Positions 8,843-16,572 of a stretch of 64,000 nucleotides of DNA are shown here, one piece after another. The notes beneath the pieces are model-generated. The model did no database searches. It had not been told where the DNA came from and worked only from the letters and a program-made list of their open reading frames with translations. A program made the position numbers and the translations under genes. The stretch's first letter is position 1, and every line of letters starts with the position of its first letter. This DNA is from CAVZYN01 sp963779515 (GTDB lineage Bacteria; Pseudomonadota; Alphaproteobacteria; Rhizobiales; Hyphomicrobiaceae), in NCBI GenBank assembly GCA_963779515.1, contig CAVZYN010000011.1, positions 142,405 to 206,404 of the forward strand. The letters are read 5' to 3'.

Positions 8843-11137
8843 TTACCGCCTCGCGCCGACTTCGCGGGTGCTGTCGACGATGGCGACGGCGGCCATGTTC
8901 AAGAGGCCGCGCACCGTGATTGACGGGGTCACAATATGCACAGGCTTGGACGCGCCGAGCAGGATCGGGCTTATCGCGACGGCGCCTGAAACAACCTTCA
9001 ACATGTTGAAGGCGATGTTGGCTGCATCGAGGCTCGGCATGATCAGCAGGTTCGCTGGTCCCTTGAGGCGCGCGTTCGGGAATATCTCGTCGCGAATGAA
9101 CGGCGACAGCGCCGCGTCCGCGTGCATCTCCCCTTCCGCGTCCAGATCGTGCGCCCAGCCTTTGAGAAACGCCAGCGCCTGACGCATTTTCACCGACGAG
9201 GGCGTGTCGGACGAGCCGAACGAGGAATGCGACAGGAACCCGACCTTCGGCTCGATGCCGAAGCGGCGCACCTGTTCGGCCGCCATCATCGTCACCTCCG
9301 CGAGCTGCTCGGCGGTGGGATCATAGGAGACGTAGGTGTCGGCGAGGAACACGGTGCCGGACGGCAGCAGCAGCGCCGACAGCGCCGCGTAATCCTTCAC
9401 GCCCTTGGCTTTGCCGATCACTTGATCGACGTGATGCAGATGCCGGTGGAACTGCCCGATCGGGCCGCAGATCAGCGCGTCGGCGTCGCCGCGCTTGAGC
9501 AGCAGCGCGCCGAGCGGCGTATTCGAATTCCGCGGAATCCGCTGCGCCTGCGCCGGCGACACGCCCTTGCGCTCGACGAGGCGGAGATATTCCTCCGCCA
9601 GCGCGTCCATCCGCTTGTCGGTGTCGGGATCGACGATGTCGTAGTCCTGATCCGCTTTCATGCGGAGGCCGAGGTGCGAGGCAGCCCGCGTAATATCGCG
9701 GCGGTGGCCGATCAGGATCGGCCGCGCGATCTGCTGCGCGATGATCTGCTGCGCCGCCTGCAGCACGTAAGGGTGCGTGCCCTCGGCCATGATCAGCCGC
9801 TTCTTCGACGCCGAGATCTGCCGCGCCGCATCGAACATCGGCTTCATGACGAAGCCCGAGCGGTAGACAAAGCTCGAGAGTTTTTCGCGATAGGCGTCGA
9901 AATCCGTGATCGGCCGCGTCGCGACGCCCGTGTCCATCGCGGCCTTGGCGACAGCTGAGGAAATCTCGACAATGAGCCGCGGATCGAACGGTTTTGGGAT
10001 GATGTAGTCCGGGCCAAAGACGAAGGTGTCGGCACGATAGGCCGACAACACGATGTCGGAGGCTTCCCGATCGGCGATGCTCGCGAGTGCGACGCAGGCC
10101 GCGCGCTTCATCTCCTCGTTGATGGTCGAGGCGCCGACATCGAGCGCGCCACGAAAAATGAAGGGGAAGCACAAGACGTTGTTGATCTGGTTCGGGTAGT
10201 CCGTCCGGCCCGAGGCGATGATGGCGTCTGGCTTGACGGCTTTCACCTCGTCGGGATCGATTTCCGGATTGGGATTGGCGAGCGCGAACACGAGCGGCCG
10301 CGGCCCCATCGTCGCGACCGCTTCCTTGGAGAGGATGCCGCCGGCGGAGAGGCCGAGGAAGATGTCCGCACCCGGCATGATCTCGGCGAGTTTGCGTGCG
10401 TTTGTCTCCTGCGCGAACGGCGCCTTGTAGGGGTCCATCAACTCCTTGCGGCCCTTGTAGACGACGCCCTTGATGTCGGCGACCCAGATGTTCTCGCGCT
10501 TCATACCGAGGCCGACGAGCTGGTTGAGACAGGAGAGCGCGGCGGCGCCCGCGCCCGAGCAGACCAGGCGCACGTCCTCGATCTTTTTGCCGACCACCTT
10601 GAGGCCGTTGAGAATGCCGGCCGCGACGACGATGGCGGTGCCATGCTGGTCGTCGTGGAACACCGGGATCTTCATGCGCTCTTTCAAGCGCCGCTCGATC
10701 TCGAAACACTCCGGCGCCTTGATGTCCTCCAGATTGATGCCGCCGAACGTCGGCTCGAGTCTGGCGACCGCCTCGACGAACGGATCGACTTCCTTTTCCG
10801 CGATCTCGATGTCGAACACGTCGATACCAGCGAATTTTTTGAACAGAACGCCCTTGCCCTCCATCACTGGTTTGGACGCGAGCGGCCCGATATCGCCAAG
10901 GCCGAGCACGGCGGTGCCGTTGGTGATCACGCCGACGAGGTTGCCGCGCGCCGTCAGCCGCGACACCATCGCCGGGTCCTCGGCAATGGCGGTGCAGGCG
11001 TGCGCGACGCCGGGCGAGTAGGCGAGCGCCAAATCGGCCTGGTTGGCGACCGGCTTGGTCGGAACGACGGCGATTTTCCCCGGCGGATCGGCTTCGTGAT
11101 AGTCGAGGGCGGCGCGTTTCAGAATTTCGTCGGACAT
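8843..11137 (-). CDS. maeB: NADP-dependent malic enzyme with phosphotransacetylase-like domain
   Basis: The 764-residue protein has the usual MaeB hybrid length. The N-terminal ~400 residues form the malic enzyme: a SPGVA segment, TNGTAVLGLGDIG, FHDDQHGTAIV (metal and substrate site) and a nucleotide-binding VCSGAGAAALS. Residues ~430-764 are a phosphate acetyltransferase-like domain that is usually non-catalytic and regulatory. The enzyme decarboxylates malate to pyruvate in the cytoplasm. The start at 11137 (MSDEILKRAALDYHE) is the family start; an upstream extension is unlikely. It is divergent from the E1 gene. Confidence 0.95.
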   Translation of the reverse strand: MSDEILKRAALDYHEADPPGKIAVVPTKPVANQADLALAYSPGVAHACTAIAEDPAMVSRLTARGNLVGVITNGTAVLGLGDIGPLASKPVMEGKGVLFKKFAGIDVFDIEIAEKEVDPFVEAVARLEPTFGGINLEDIKAPECFEIERRLKERMKIPVFHDDQHGTAIVVAAGILNGLKVVGKKIEDVRLVCSGAGAAALSCLNQLVGLGMKRENIWVADIKGVVYKGRKELMDPYKAPFAQETNARKLAEIMPGADIFLGLSAGGILSKEAVATMGPRPLVFALANPNPEIDPDEVKAVKPDAIIASGRTDYPNQINNVLCFPFIFRGALDVGASTINEEMKRAACVALASIADREASDIVLSAYRADTFVFGPDYIIPKPFDPRLIVEISSAVAKAAMDTGVATRPITDFDAYREKLSSFVYRSGFVMKPMFDAARQISASKKRLIMAEGTHPYVLQAAQQIIAQQIARPILIGHRRDITRAASHLGLRMKADQDYDIVDPDTDKRMDALAEEYLRLVERKGVSPAQAQRIPRNSNTPLGALLLKRGDADALICGPIGQFHRHLHHVDQVIGKAKGVKDYAALSALLLPSGTVFLADTYVSYDPTAEQLAEVTMMAAEQVRRFGIEPKVGFLSHSSFGSSDTPSSVKMRQALAFLKGWAHDLDAEGEMHADAALSPFIRDEIFPNARLKGPANLLIMPSLDAANIAFNMLKVVSGAVAISPILLGASKPVHIVTPSITVRGLLNMAAVAIVDSTREVGARR

Positions 11138-11347
11138 GGTCCCCCGCTCTCGGAGCGTCGTGTGTGGTGATGAACTCACGGGTATTTGCCGGGCGGGCCC
11201 AAGCGCGCGCAAGCTAAAAACGCGGCGCGGGGTCATAGGCGGGCGCCAAACATGCGGCGAACGCCCTTGATCGCGCGCGCCGGGGCGAGGACAGTGCCGG
11301 GCGCAGACGAATCGCAGTGGGATGGCGAAGCGCGGCGGGATGGACCG

Positions 11348-13954
11348 ATGAATGAGCAGACCAAAACATTTCTCGACGATGTGAGTAGCCTCGCGCTCGG
11401 TGGCGATCCGGGCGCGCTGGAGGCGATGCTATCCCCCGGCGCGGCAACGGCGCCGCGCGGCCGCGCCTGGAGCCAGGCCGAGCGGTCGTTGATCGCGGCC
11501 TATCGCGCGCGCGGCCATCTCGCGGCAAATCTTGATCCTTTGGGTCTCACGCCGCCCGCTCACGTTGCCGAACTCGATCCGCGCCAACACGGCCTCGATG
11601 CGCGCGCCGCGGCGGCTCTCGTGCGGCATTTGCAGACGTCCTATTGCGGCACCATCGGCTTCGATATCGGCCACATCCACGACACCGCGCGGCGGCAATG
11701 GCTGGAGCAGCAGGCCGAGAGCGGCGCGCGGCCGCTGGCGGAGCGGCAGCGGCTGGACATTCTCGTGCTGCTGGCAAAGGCGCGCGCCTTTGAAGACGGC
11801 CTGACCAAACGCATCCCGGCCGGAAAACTGTTTGGCCTTGGTGGCGCGGAAAGCTTTCTCGTCGCCCTCGAAGGCCTGCTGATGGCGAGCGTCGCGGCGG
11901 GCGCCAGCGAGGTCGTGGTCGGCGGCATGCATCGCGGCCGCTTCAACATGCTGGCCAACACTTTTGGTAAGCCGCTCGGCCCCATGATCGCGGAAATTCT
12001 CGGCGCCCCGCCCGTGCCCGAAGGCCTCGATGTGTCGTCGGATGTCTCCTATCACCTGGGATATTCCGGCGTGCGCGAGATCGCGGGCCACCCGCTCAAA
12101 ATTTCCGTCTCGCCACATCCCTCGCATCTGCAGCTGGTGCCGATCATTGCACAAGGCCGTGCGCGGGCGAAGCAAACGGTGCACGGCCACGACGGCCGAT
12201 CCGCCGTTTTGCCGTTGTTGCTGCACACCGACGCGAGCTTTGCGGGCCAAGGCCTCGTCGCCGAGATGTTGCAGCTCTCGCGCGTTGTGCCGTTTGACAT
12301 TGGCGGCGCGATCCACGTCGTCATCAACAATCAGATCGGCTTCACGACGATGCCGGAGGAGGGCCGCTCCGCGCGTTTCCCGACCGACATCGCCAAGCTC
12401 ATCGAAGCGCCCGTGCTGCATGTCAACGGCGACGATCCGGAAGCGGTCTGGCGCGCGGGCGACATCGCCGCCCGCTATCGCGCGACGTTCCACCAGGACA
12501 TTGTGATCGATCTGGTCTGCTATCGCCGCCCCGGCCACAACGAGCTCGACGAGCCGCGCTTCACGCAACCAGCCATGTATGCCGCGATCGATGCGCTGAC
12601 ACCCCTCGATCAGGCCTATGCCGCGACGCTTGCCGCGGCGGAGATCGATACATCGGCGGCGGAGGCCGCGCGCGCGGATCTCTTGAGCCGGATGCGCGAG
12701 GCGTTCGACGCCGCCAAATCTTACGCCGTCAATCACGCAGATTGGTTCGAGGGCGCGTGGGCTGGGTTTCGCTGCGGCACGCGCGCCGATATGCAGGCGC
12801 CGGTCGCAACGGGGCTCGCCGCCGCCGATCTGCGCGCCCTCGCCATCGCCATCACCACCCCGCCCGCTGGATTTTCCATCGACACAAAAGTGCAGAAATT
12901 CCTCGACGAGCGCCGCCGCAGCATCGATGACGGGCAGGGGATCGTCTGGGCGACGGCGGAAGCGCTCGCGCTCGCCTCGCTGCTGGCGGGGGGCACGCCG
13001 GTACGGCTCGGCGGCCAGGACACCGTGCGCGGCGCCTTCACGCAGCGTCATCTCGAATTGCACGACCAGGCGACGGGCAAGCGCCACGGCGTGCTGTCAG
13101 GGATAGCGACCGGACAGGCCGCGGCCGAGATCCACAACACGCCGCTGATCGAACACGCGGTGCTGACATTCGAGTACGGCATCACGCTCGCGGATCCAAA
13201 CCGGTTGGTGATCTGGGAGGCGCAGTTCGGCGAGTTCTTGAATTATGCGCAGCCCGTGTTCGATCAGTGCATCGCCTGCGGTGAGGATCGCTGGCTGCGG
13301 TCGTCGGGCCTCGTCATTCTGCTGCCGCACGGCCTCGATGGCGGCGGCCCCGACCACTCGACGGGACGGCCGGAGCGCCTTCTCGCCGCCTGCGCGGGCG
13401 CCAACATCGCCGTCGTCAACGCCTCGACGCCCGCTAACTTCTTTCATGTATTACGACGGCAAATGCATCGCGATTTCCGAAAACCGCTGGTCGTGCTGAC
13501 ACCGAAAGCGCTGCTGCGCCACAAGGCGTGCGTGTCGGCGTTGGCGGAAATGGAGAGCGGGACCAAGTTCCTGCCCGTCATCGGCGATCCGCGCGTCGCC
13601 CGTGCTCGCCGCCTGATCCTGTGCAGCGGCAAAGTCTATTACGATCTCCTCGCCGCGCGTGCGGCGCGAGGTCTCGACGGCGACGTCGCGCTCGTGCGTT
13701 TGGAAGAACTCTATCCGCTGCCCGAGGACGCGATGCGCGCCGTGTTCCAGCGCCACGCCGGCGCGGATTTTATCTGGTGCGAGGAAGAACCCGAGAACAT
13801 GGGCTATTTCCGCCACCTCGATCGCGCGCTCGAACGTCTCGCGGGCCGCACGGTCCGCCGCGCCGGCCGCCCCGCCGTCGCGACACCAGCCGTCGGCGTC
13901 AAATACTGGCACGAGGCGGAGTTGAAGGCGCTGCTCGATGCGGCGTTGGGGTGA
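11348..13954 (+). CDS. 2-oxo acid dehydrogenase E1 of the 2-oxoglutarate/2-oxoadipate type, divergent
   Basis: The 868-residue thiamine-diphosphate enzyme keeps the SucA fold: GGMHRGRFN at 192-200, INNQIGFTT, RRPGHNELDEP and a C-terminal transketolase domain ending GVKYWHEAELKALL. It differs from housekeeping SucA. It lacks the N-terminal E2-binding segment, is ~100 residues shorter, has HTDASF (293-298) instead of HGDAAF at the cofactor loop, and HPSHLQ instead of NPSHLE. These features and the EEGRSARFPTDIAKL region recall DHTKD1-like (2-oxoadipate) enzymes. No E2 or E3 gene is nearby. Start at 11348 is the most likely of several. Confidence 0.85.
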   Translation: MNEQTKTFLDDVSSLALGGDPGALEAMLSPGAATAPRGRAWSQAERSLIAAYRARGHLAANLDPLGLTPPAHVAELDPRQHGLDARAAAALVRHLQTSYCGTIGFDIGHIHDTARRQWLEQQAESGARPLAERQRLDILVLLAKARAFEDGLTKRIPAGKLFGLGGAESFLVALEGLLMASVAAGASEVVVGGMHRGRFNMLANTFGKPLGPMIAEILGAPPVPEGLDVSSDVSYHLGYSGVREIAGHPLKISVSPHPSHLQLVPIIAQGRARAKQTVHGHDGRSAVLPLLLHTDASFAGQGLVAEMLQLSRVVPFDIGGAIHVVINNQIGFTTMPEEGRSARFPTDIAKLIEAPVLHVNGDDPEAVWRAGDIAARYRATFHQDIVIDLVCYRRPGHNELDEPRFTQPAMYAAIDALTPLDQAYAATLAAAEIDTSAAEAARADLLSRMREAFDAAKSYAVNHADWFEGAWAGFRCGTRADMQAPVATGLAAADLRALAIAITTPPAGFSIDTKVQKFLDERRRSIDDGQGIVWATAEALALASLLAGGTPVRLGGQDTVRGAFTQRHLELHDQATGKRHGVLSGIATGQAAAEIHNTPLIEHAVLTFEYGITLADPNRLVIWEAQFGEFLNYAQPVFDQCIACGEDRWLRSSGLVILLPHGLDGGGPDHSTGRPERLLAACAGANIAVVNASTPANFFHVLRRQMHRDFRKPLVVLTPKALLRHKACVSALAEMESGTKFLPVIGDPRVARARRLILCSGKVYYDLLAARAARGLDGDVALVRLEELYPLPEDAMRAVFQRHAGADFIWCEEEPENMGYFRHLDRALERLAGRTVRRAGRPAVATPAVGVKYWHEAELKALLDAALG

Positions 13955-13962
13955 CGGCGTTT

Positions 13963-14032
13963 GTAGGTTGGGTTAGCGTGGGCAAATCTGTTGCGTTACG
14001 AGCGCGATGCCGATCCACGCGTAACCCAACAC
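13963..14032. repeat. Left REP of the RAYT unit
   Basis: This 70-base sequence runs from GTAGGTTGGGTTAGCG to CGTAACCCAACAC, and its inner end touches the RAYT stop codon. The sequence is itself an imperfect palindrome (GGTTGGGTTA / TAACCCAAC). It begins 8 bases after the E1 stop codon. Confidence 0.85.
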
Positions 14033-14578
14033 TCACTCGCGGCCGGCCCATTCTGGCAGCGGCGGCAGATCTTCGCTGCCCCACCACGCATCATATACGC
14101 CACGCTCGACCCACGTGCGGAACGTGGACTCTGGCCAGTCGATCGCCCGCGCAACAAGCCCGTGTTTCACTGGGTTGATGTGAATATAGTCGACGTGCGC
14201 CTGAAAGTCTTTCTCGTCGCGGATCAGATGTTCCCAATAGCGGCGTTGCCACAAGTCACGCTCGCCTTTGCGCACTCGGCTCTCGTTGGACGATAGGCAG
14301 CGCGCGGCGGTTGCCACAGCCTTCGAGAAGGCGGTCTTTATGAGCCGCACTCGCGTCGCGAAGTCTGCATCATTCTCCGGCAACGTCCAGATCATGTGCA
14401 CGTGATCCGGCAAGACAACTTGGGCCTCGATGATGAAAGGGCGCGTGCCTTGGACTTTCGATACGGCGCGATGCCAGTGAGCGACGTTTCCACCATCGGC
14501 GAACAAGCGTTGACGCCGATACGTGATCAGCGTGAAGAAATACGATGCTCCGGGAATGGCCGCACGGCGGTAGCGCAT
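14033..14578 (-). CDS. REP-associated tyrosine transposase (RAYT, TnpA-REP)
   Basis: The 181-residue Y1 HUH transposase has the hallmarks of RAYT proteins: an HxH metal motif at His59/His61 (LPDHVHMIW), WQRRYWEHLIRDEKDF at ~110-125, and the catalytic-tyrosine helix YIHINPVKHG starting at Tyr131. RAYTs nick single-stranded REP DNA and are thought to spread REP elements. The start is ATG 14578; a TTG at 14587 is also possible. The gene lies exactly between two inverted REPs, and copies of the same REP doublet occur elsewhere in the window (8548-8702, with a more distant one at 38362-38448). It looks intact. Confidence 0.92.
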   Translation of the reverse strand: MRYRRAAIPGASYFFTLITYRRQRLFADGGNVAHWHRAVSKVQGTRPFIIEAQVVLPDHVHMIWTLPENDADFATRVRLIKTAFSKAVATAARCLSSNESRVRKGERDLWQRRYWEHLIRDEKDFQAHVDYIHINPVKHGLVARAIDWPESTFRTWVERGVYDAWWGSEDLPPLPEWAGRE

Positions 14579-14587
14579 CGTGATCAA

Positions 14588-14655
14588 GTGTTGGGTTACG
14601 CGCGGAGTGACGCCAGCGTGTCATAGCGCACCCTCGGTGGCCGCGCTAACCCAAA
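14588..14655. repeat. Right REP of the RAYT unit, cut by the IS110-family element
   Basis: The sequence starts GTGTTGGGTTACGCG, the exact inverse of the inner end of the left REP, and runs to CGCTAACCCAA. The expected tail ACCTAC is found instead at 16188-16193 beyond the IS element. Confidence 0.8.
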
Positions 14656-14753
14656 CTGTATGTCCCTTCCTCAGATGAGGCGACTCACCCCCGATGTGCA
14701 TTCGAGGGTTACCCGGATTGGCCGGGCAGAGCCTCACACAAGGAGGGCGAGTT

Positions 14754-15872
14754 GTGGAGCAGTTTAGCGAAGCTTTCATTGGGATTGATACGTCGAAATT
14801 GAAGAATGCGGTGGCTGTGGCCGAGGCCGGGCGCGCGGGCGAGGTGCGCTATCTCGGCGAGAGCGACACGACCGATGCAGCGGTGCGCAAGCTCGCAGCC
14901 AAGCTTTCGGCCAAGTACAGCAAGCTTACGTTCTGTTACGAGGCGGGGCCGACCGGCTACGGGCTCTACCGGCTGATCAGGAGCCTCGGGCACGATTGCA
15001 TCGTCGCGGCCCCGGCGTTGATCCCGAAGCGACCGGGTGATCAGGTCAAGACCAACCGGCGCGATTTGGAGAACCTGGCGCGGTTGCTGCGTGCGGGTGA
15101 GCTCACTGCGATCTGGGTGCCCGATGAACGCCACGAGGCGATGCGTGATCTATCGCGGGCCCGTGAGGCGGCGATGGACGACCTGAAGAGCAAACGTCAG
15201 CAGGTCTCCTCACTGCTTCTGCGGCTTGGCCTTCATTATCCGGGCAAGAAGACGTGGGGCCGCGCGCATCGCGACTGGCTTTGCTGCCAGAAGCTCGCCC
15301 ATCGCGAGCAGCGCATCGCCTTCGAGGAGCTGCTGCTAGCGGAGCGGCAGGCGCAAGAACGGGTCGGGCGGCTCGAGGCGGCGATCCGTGAGGCGGTGCC
15401 GGAGTGGTCGTTGGCCGAGGTCGTCGGAGCGCTGCAGGCGATGCGCGGGATCCAACTCGTCGCCGCTGTGACGATCCTGGCTGAGATCGGTGATCTCGCG
15501 CGCTTTCGCACGCCACGCGAGTTGATGGGCTATCTGGGGCTCGTGCCCTCGGAGCGTTCGACCGGCGACAGCATCAAGCGCGGCAGCATCACCAAGGCCG
15601 GCAACCGGCGGGCGCGGCGTATTCTCGTCGAGGCGGCGTGGAGCTATCGCCATCCTCCGCGCGTTGGCCGCGACAAGCAGCGGCTCGTCGAAGCGGCGCC
15701 GCGTCCTGTCGCAGAGATCGCGTGGAAGGCGCAAACGCGGCTCTCGGCGCGGTTCCGGGCGCTGTCGAGAAAAGGCAAGCGACCGACGATCGTTGCAACC
15801 GCGATCGCACGCGAGATGTGCGGCTTCATCTGGGCGATCAACCGAGCCATCGCTGACGACCGTCGCGTGTGA
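14754..15872 (+). CDS. IS110-family transposase (DEDD recombinase)
   Basis: The 372-residue protein starts at GTG 14754, which has a strong AAGGAGG site 7 bases upstream. The N-terminal RuvC-like DEDD domain shows Asp12 (GIDTSK), Glu63 (CYEAGPTG) and KTNRRDLENLA with Asp104; an Asn occupies one usual acidic position, a variant seen in some members. The C-terminal Tnp20 domain carries AMRGIQLVAAVTILAEIGD and YLGLVPSERSTGDS with the presumed catalytic serine. The frame is full-length, so the element may be active. Family enzymes are guided to their targets by an element-encoded bridge or seek RNA. Confidence 0.93.
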   Translation: MEQFSEAFIGIDTSKLKNAVAVAEAGRAGEVRYLGESDTTDAAVRKLAAKLSAKYSKLTFCYEAGPTGYGLYRLIRSLGHDCIVAAPALIPKRPGDQVKTNRRDLENLARLLRAGELTAIWVPDERHEAMRDLSRAREAAMDDLKSKRQQVSSLLLRLGLHYPGKKTWGRAHRDWLCCQKLAHREQRIAFEELLLAERQAQERVGRLEAAIREAVPEWSLAEVVGALQAMRGIQLVAAVTILAEIGDLARFRTPRELMGYLGLVPSERSTGDSIKRGSITKAGNRRARRILVEAAWSYRHPPRVGRDKQRLVEAAPRPVAEIAWKAQTRLSARFRALSRKGKRPTIVATAIAREMCGFIWAINRAIADDRRV

Positions 15873-16186
15873 CACTGCGACCAGCCGTCGAACCGGCCAC
15901 GCAACACGGAGATCCATCAGCTGACATCAATCGTGCAGAGGCGGGGGCGGGACCCATCGAGGGGAACCCTCAGGTAGGTTGTGTGGCCGGTCTCGACCGA
16001 CGCCCGAACCCAAACAGAGGCAGCCCCGGACGAATAAACGGACATGCGGTATCCAACCCGCGGATCAGAACTTGCTCACCGACGTCCAAGGTCCCGCCCC
16101 CTCTTCTGCACGATCTGCAAGCCAAAACACCGCCCGAACGGCGGTAACGACAAACTGCGCGCAAGGTGATTGACTGGGGACATCAG
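15873..16186 (+). ncRNA. Candidate guide (bridge/seek) RNA region of the IS110-family element
   Basis: These ~314 bases between the transposase stop and the right end contain no gene. In IS1111-group elements this is where the guide RNA is encoded. The call rests on position and length only; I did not derive a secondary structure or match guide loops to the REP target. Confidence 0.35.
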
Positions 16187-16201
16187 AACCTACGCCTGCT
16201 A

Positions 16202-16307
16202 TCCGCCGCGCCGGCCGCCGCGCCGTCGCGACACCGGCCGTCGGCGTCAAATATTGGCATGAGGCGGAGTTGAAGGCGCTGCTCGATGCGGCGTTGGGGT
16301 GACGGCG
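16202..16307 (+). pseudogene. Duplicated, diverged 3' end of the E1 gene
   Basis: These 106 bases match 13854-13959, the last ~33 codons of the E1 gene plus its stop, with four differences. Three are synonymous third-base changes (CCA/CCG, TAC/TAT, CAC/CAT) and one changes Pro to Arg. The pattern suggests the fragment diverged while still coding, so it is probably the tail of a second allele or paralogue, not a fresh duplication. It has no start or upstream body. Confidence 0.85.
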
Positions 16308-16308
16308 C

Positions 16309-16427
16309 GTAGGGCGCAATAGCGTTTCAGCGTATTGCGCCGTGCGTGGCGCGTTGGTTCCTGCTTTTTCTCGATTTGCGCTGTCACCCGCCCCGGCGCA
16401 ATACGCGAAGACGCTATTGCGCCCTAC
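16309..16427. repeat. REPIN-like doublet, second family (GTAGGGCGCAATAGCG)
   Basis: GTAGGGCGCAATAGCG ... CGTATTGCGCC is followed, after an unrelated spacer, by GGCGCAATACGCG ... CGCTATTGCGCCCTAC. The architecture is the same as the RAYT-linked REPIN, with an unrelated sequence core. It follows the duplicated E1 tail directly. No cognate RAYT gene is in the window. Confidence 0.8.
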
Positions 16428-16572
16428 GGCCTGCAAGACGTGAGGACAGCTGCGATCTGGCGCAAATGCGCGCGATGCTTTACACCGGGCTCGTTTTGCT
16501 TAAGTGCACCACGTGCTGGGTCGGCCACACCGCAGCACTGGACTAGCCCGTGGCCCCGTTTGGAGGAAGACG

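Larger units (their letters stand above)
14656..16186 (+). mobile_element. IS110-family (IS1111-like) insertion sequence in a REP
   Basis: The element is ~1.53 kb. Boundaries come from two signs: short near-inverse ends (CTGTATGTCCC on the left, GGGACATCAG on the right), and restoration of a normal REP tail when this segment is removed. No target duplication is seen, as expected for the family. It has a ~98-base 5' non-coding end and a ~314-base 3' non-coding end, the layout described for the IS1111 group. Exact ends may be off by 1-2 bases. Confidence 0.7.
13963..16193. mobile_element. RAYT/REP unit (REPtron) interrupted by an IS110-family element
   Basis: The unit consists of left REP (13963-14032), RAYT gene (14033-14578), and right REP (14588-14654 continued at 16187-16193). 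Outer ends are GTAGGTTGGGTTAGCG and CGCTAACCCAA + ACCTAC, and inner ends are perfect inverses (CGTAACCCAACAC / GTGTTGGGTTACG). The right REP is split by the IS110-family element. Without it the unit is ~0.7 kb. The whole block is bracketed by a 106-base duplication of the E1 gene's 3' end (13854-13959 and 16202-16307). Confidence 0.8.

Noticed and set aside
11348..13954. Calling this gene sucA outright
   Set aside because: N-terminus, cofactor loop and gene context differ from housekeeping SucA, so a wider 2-oxo acid dehydrogenase E1 call is safer.
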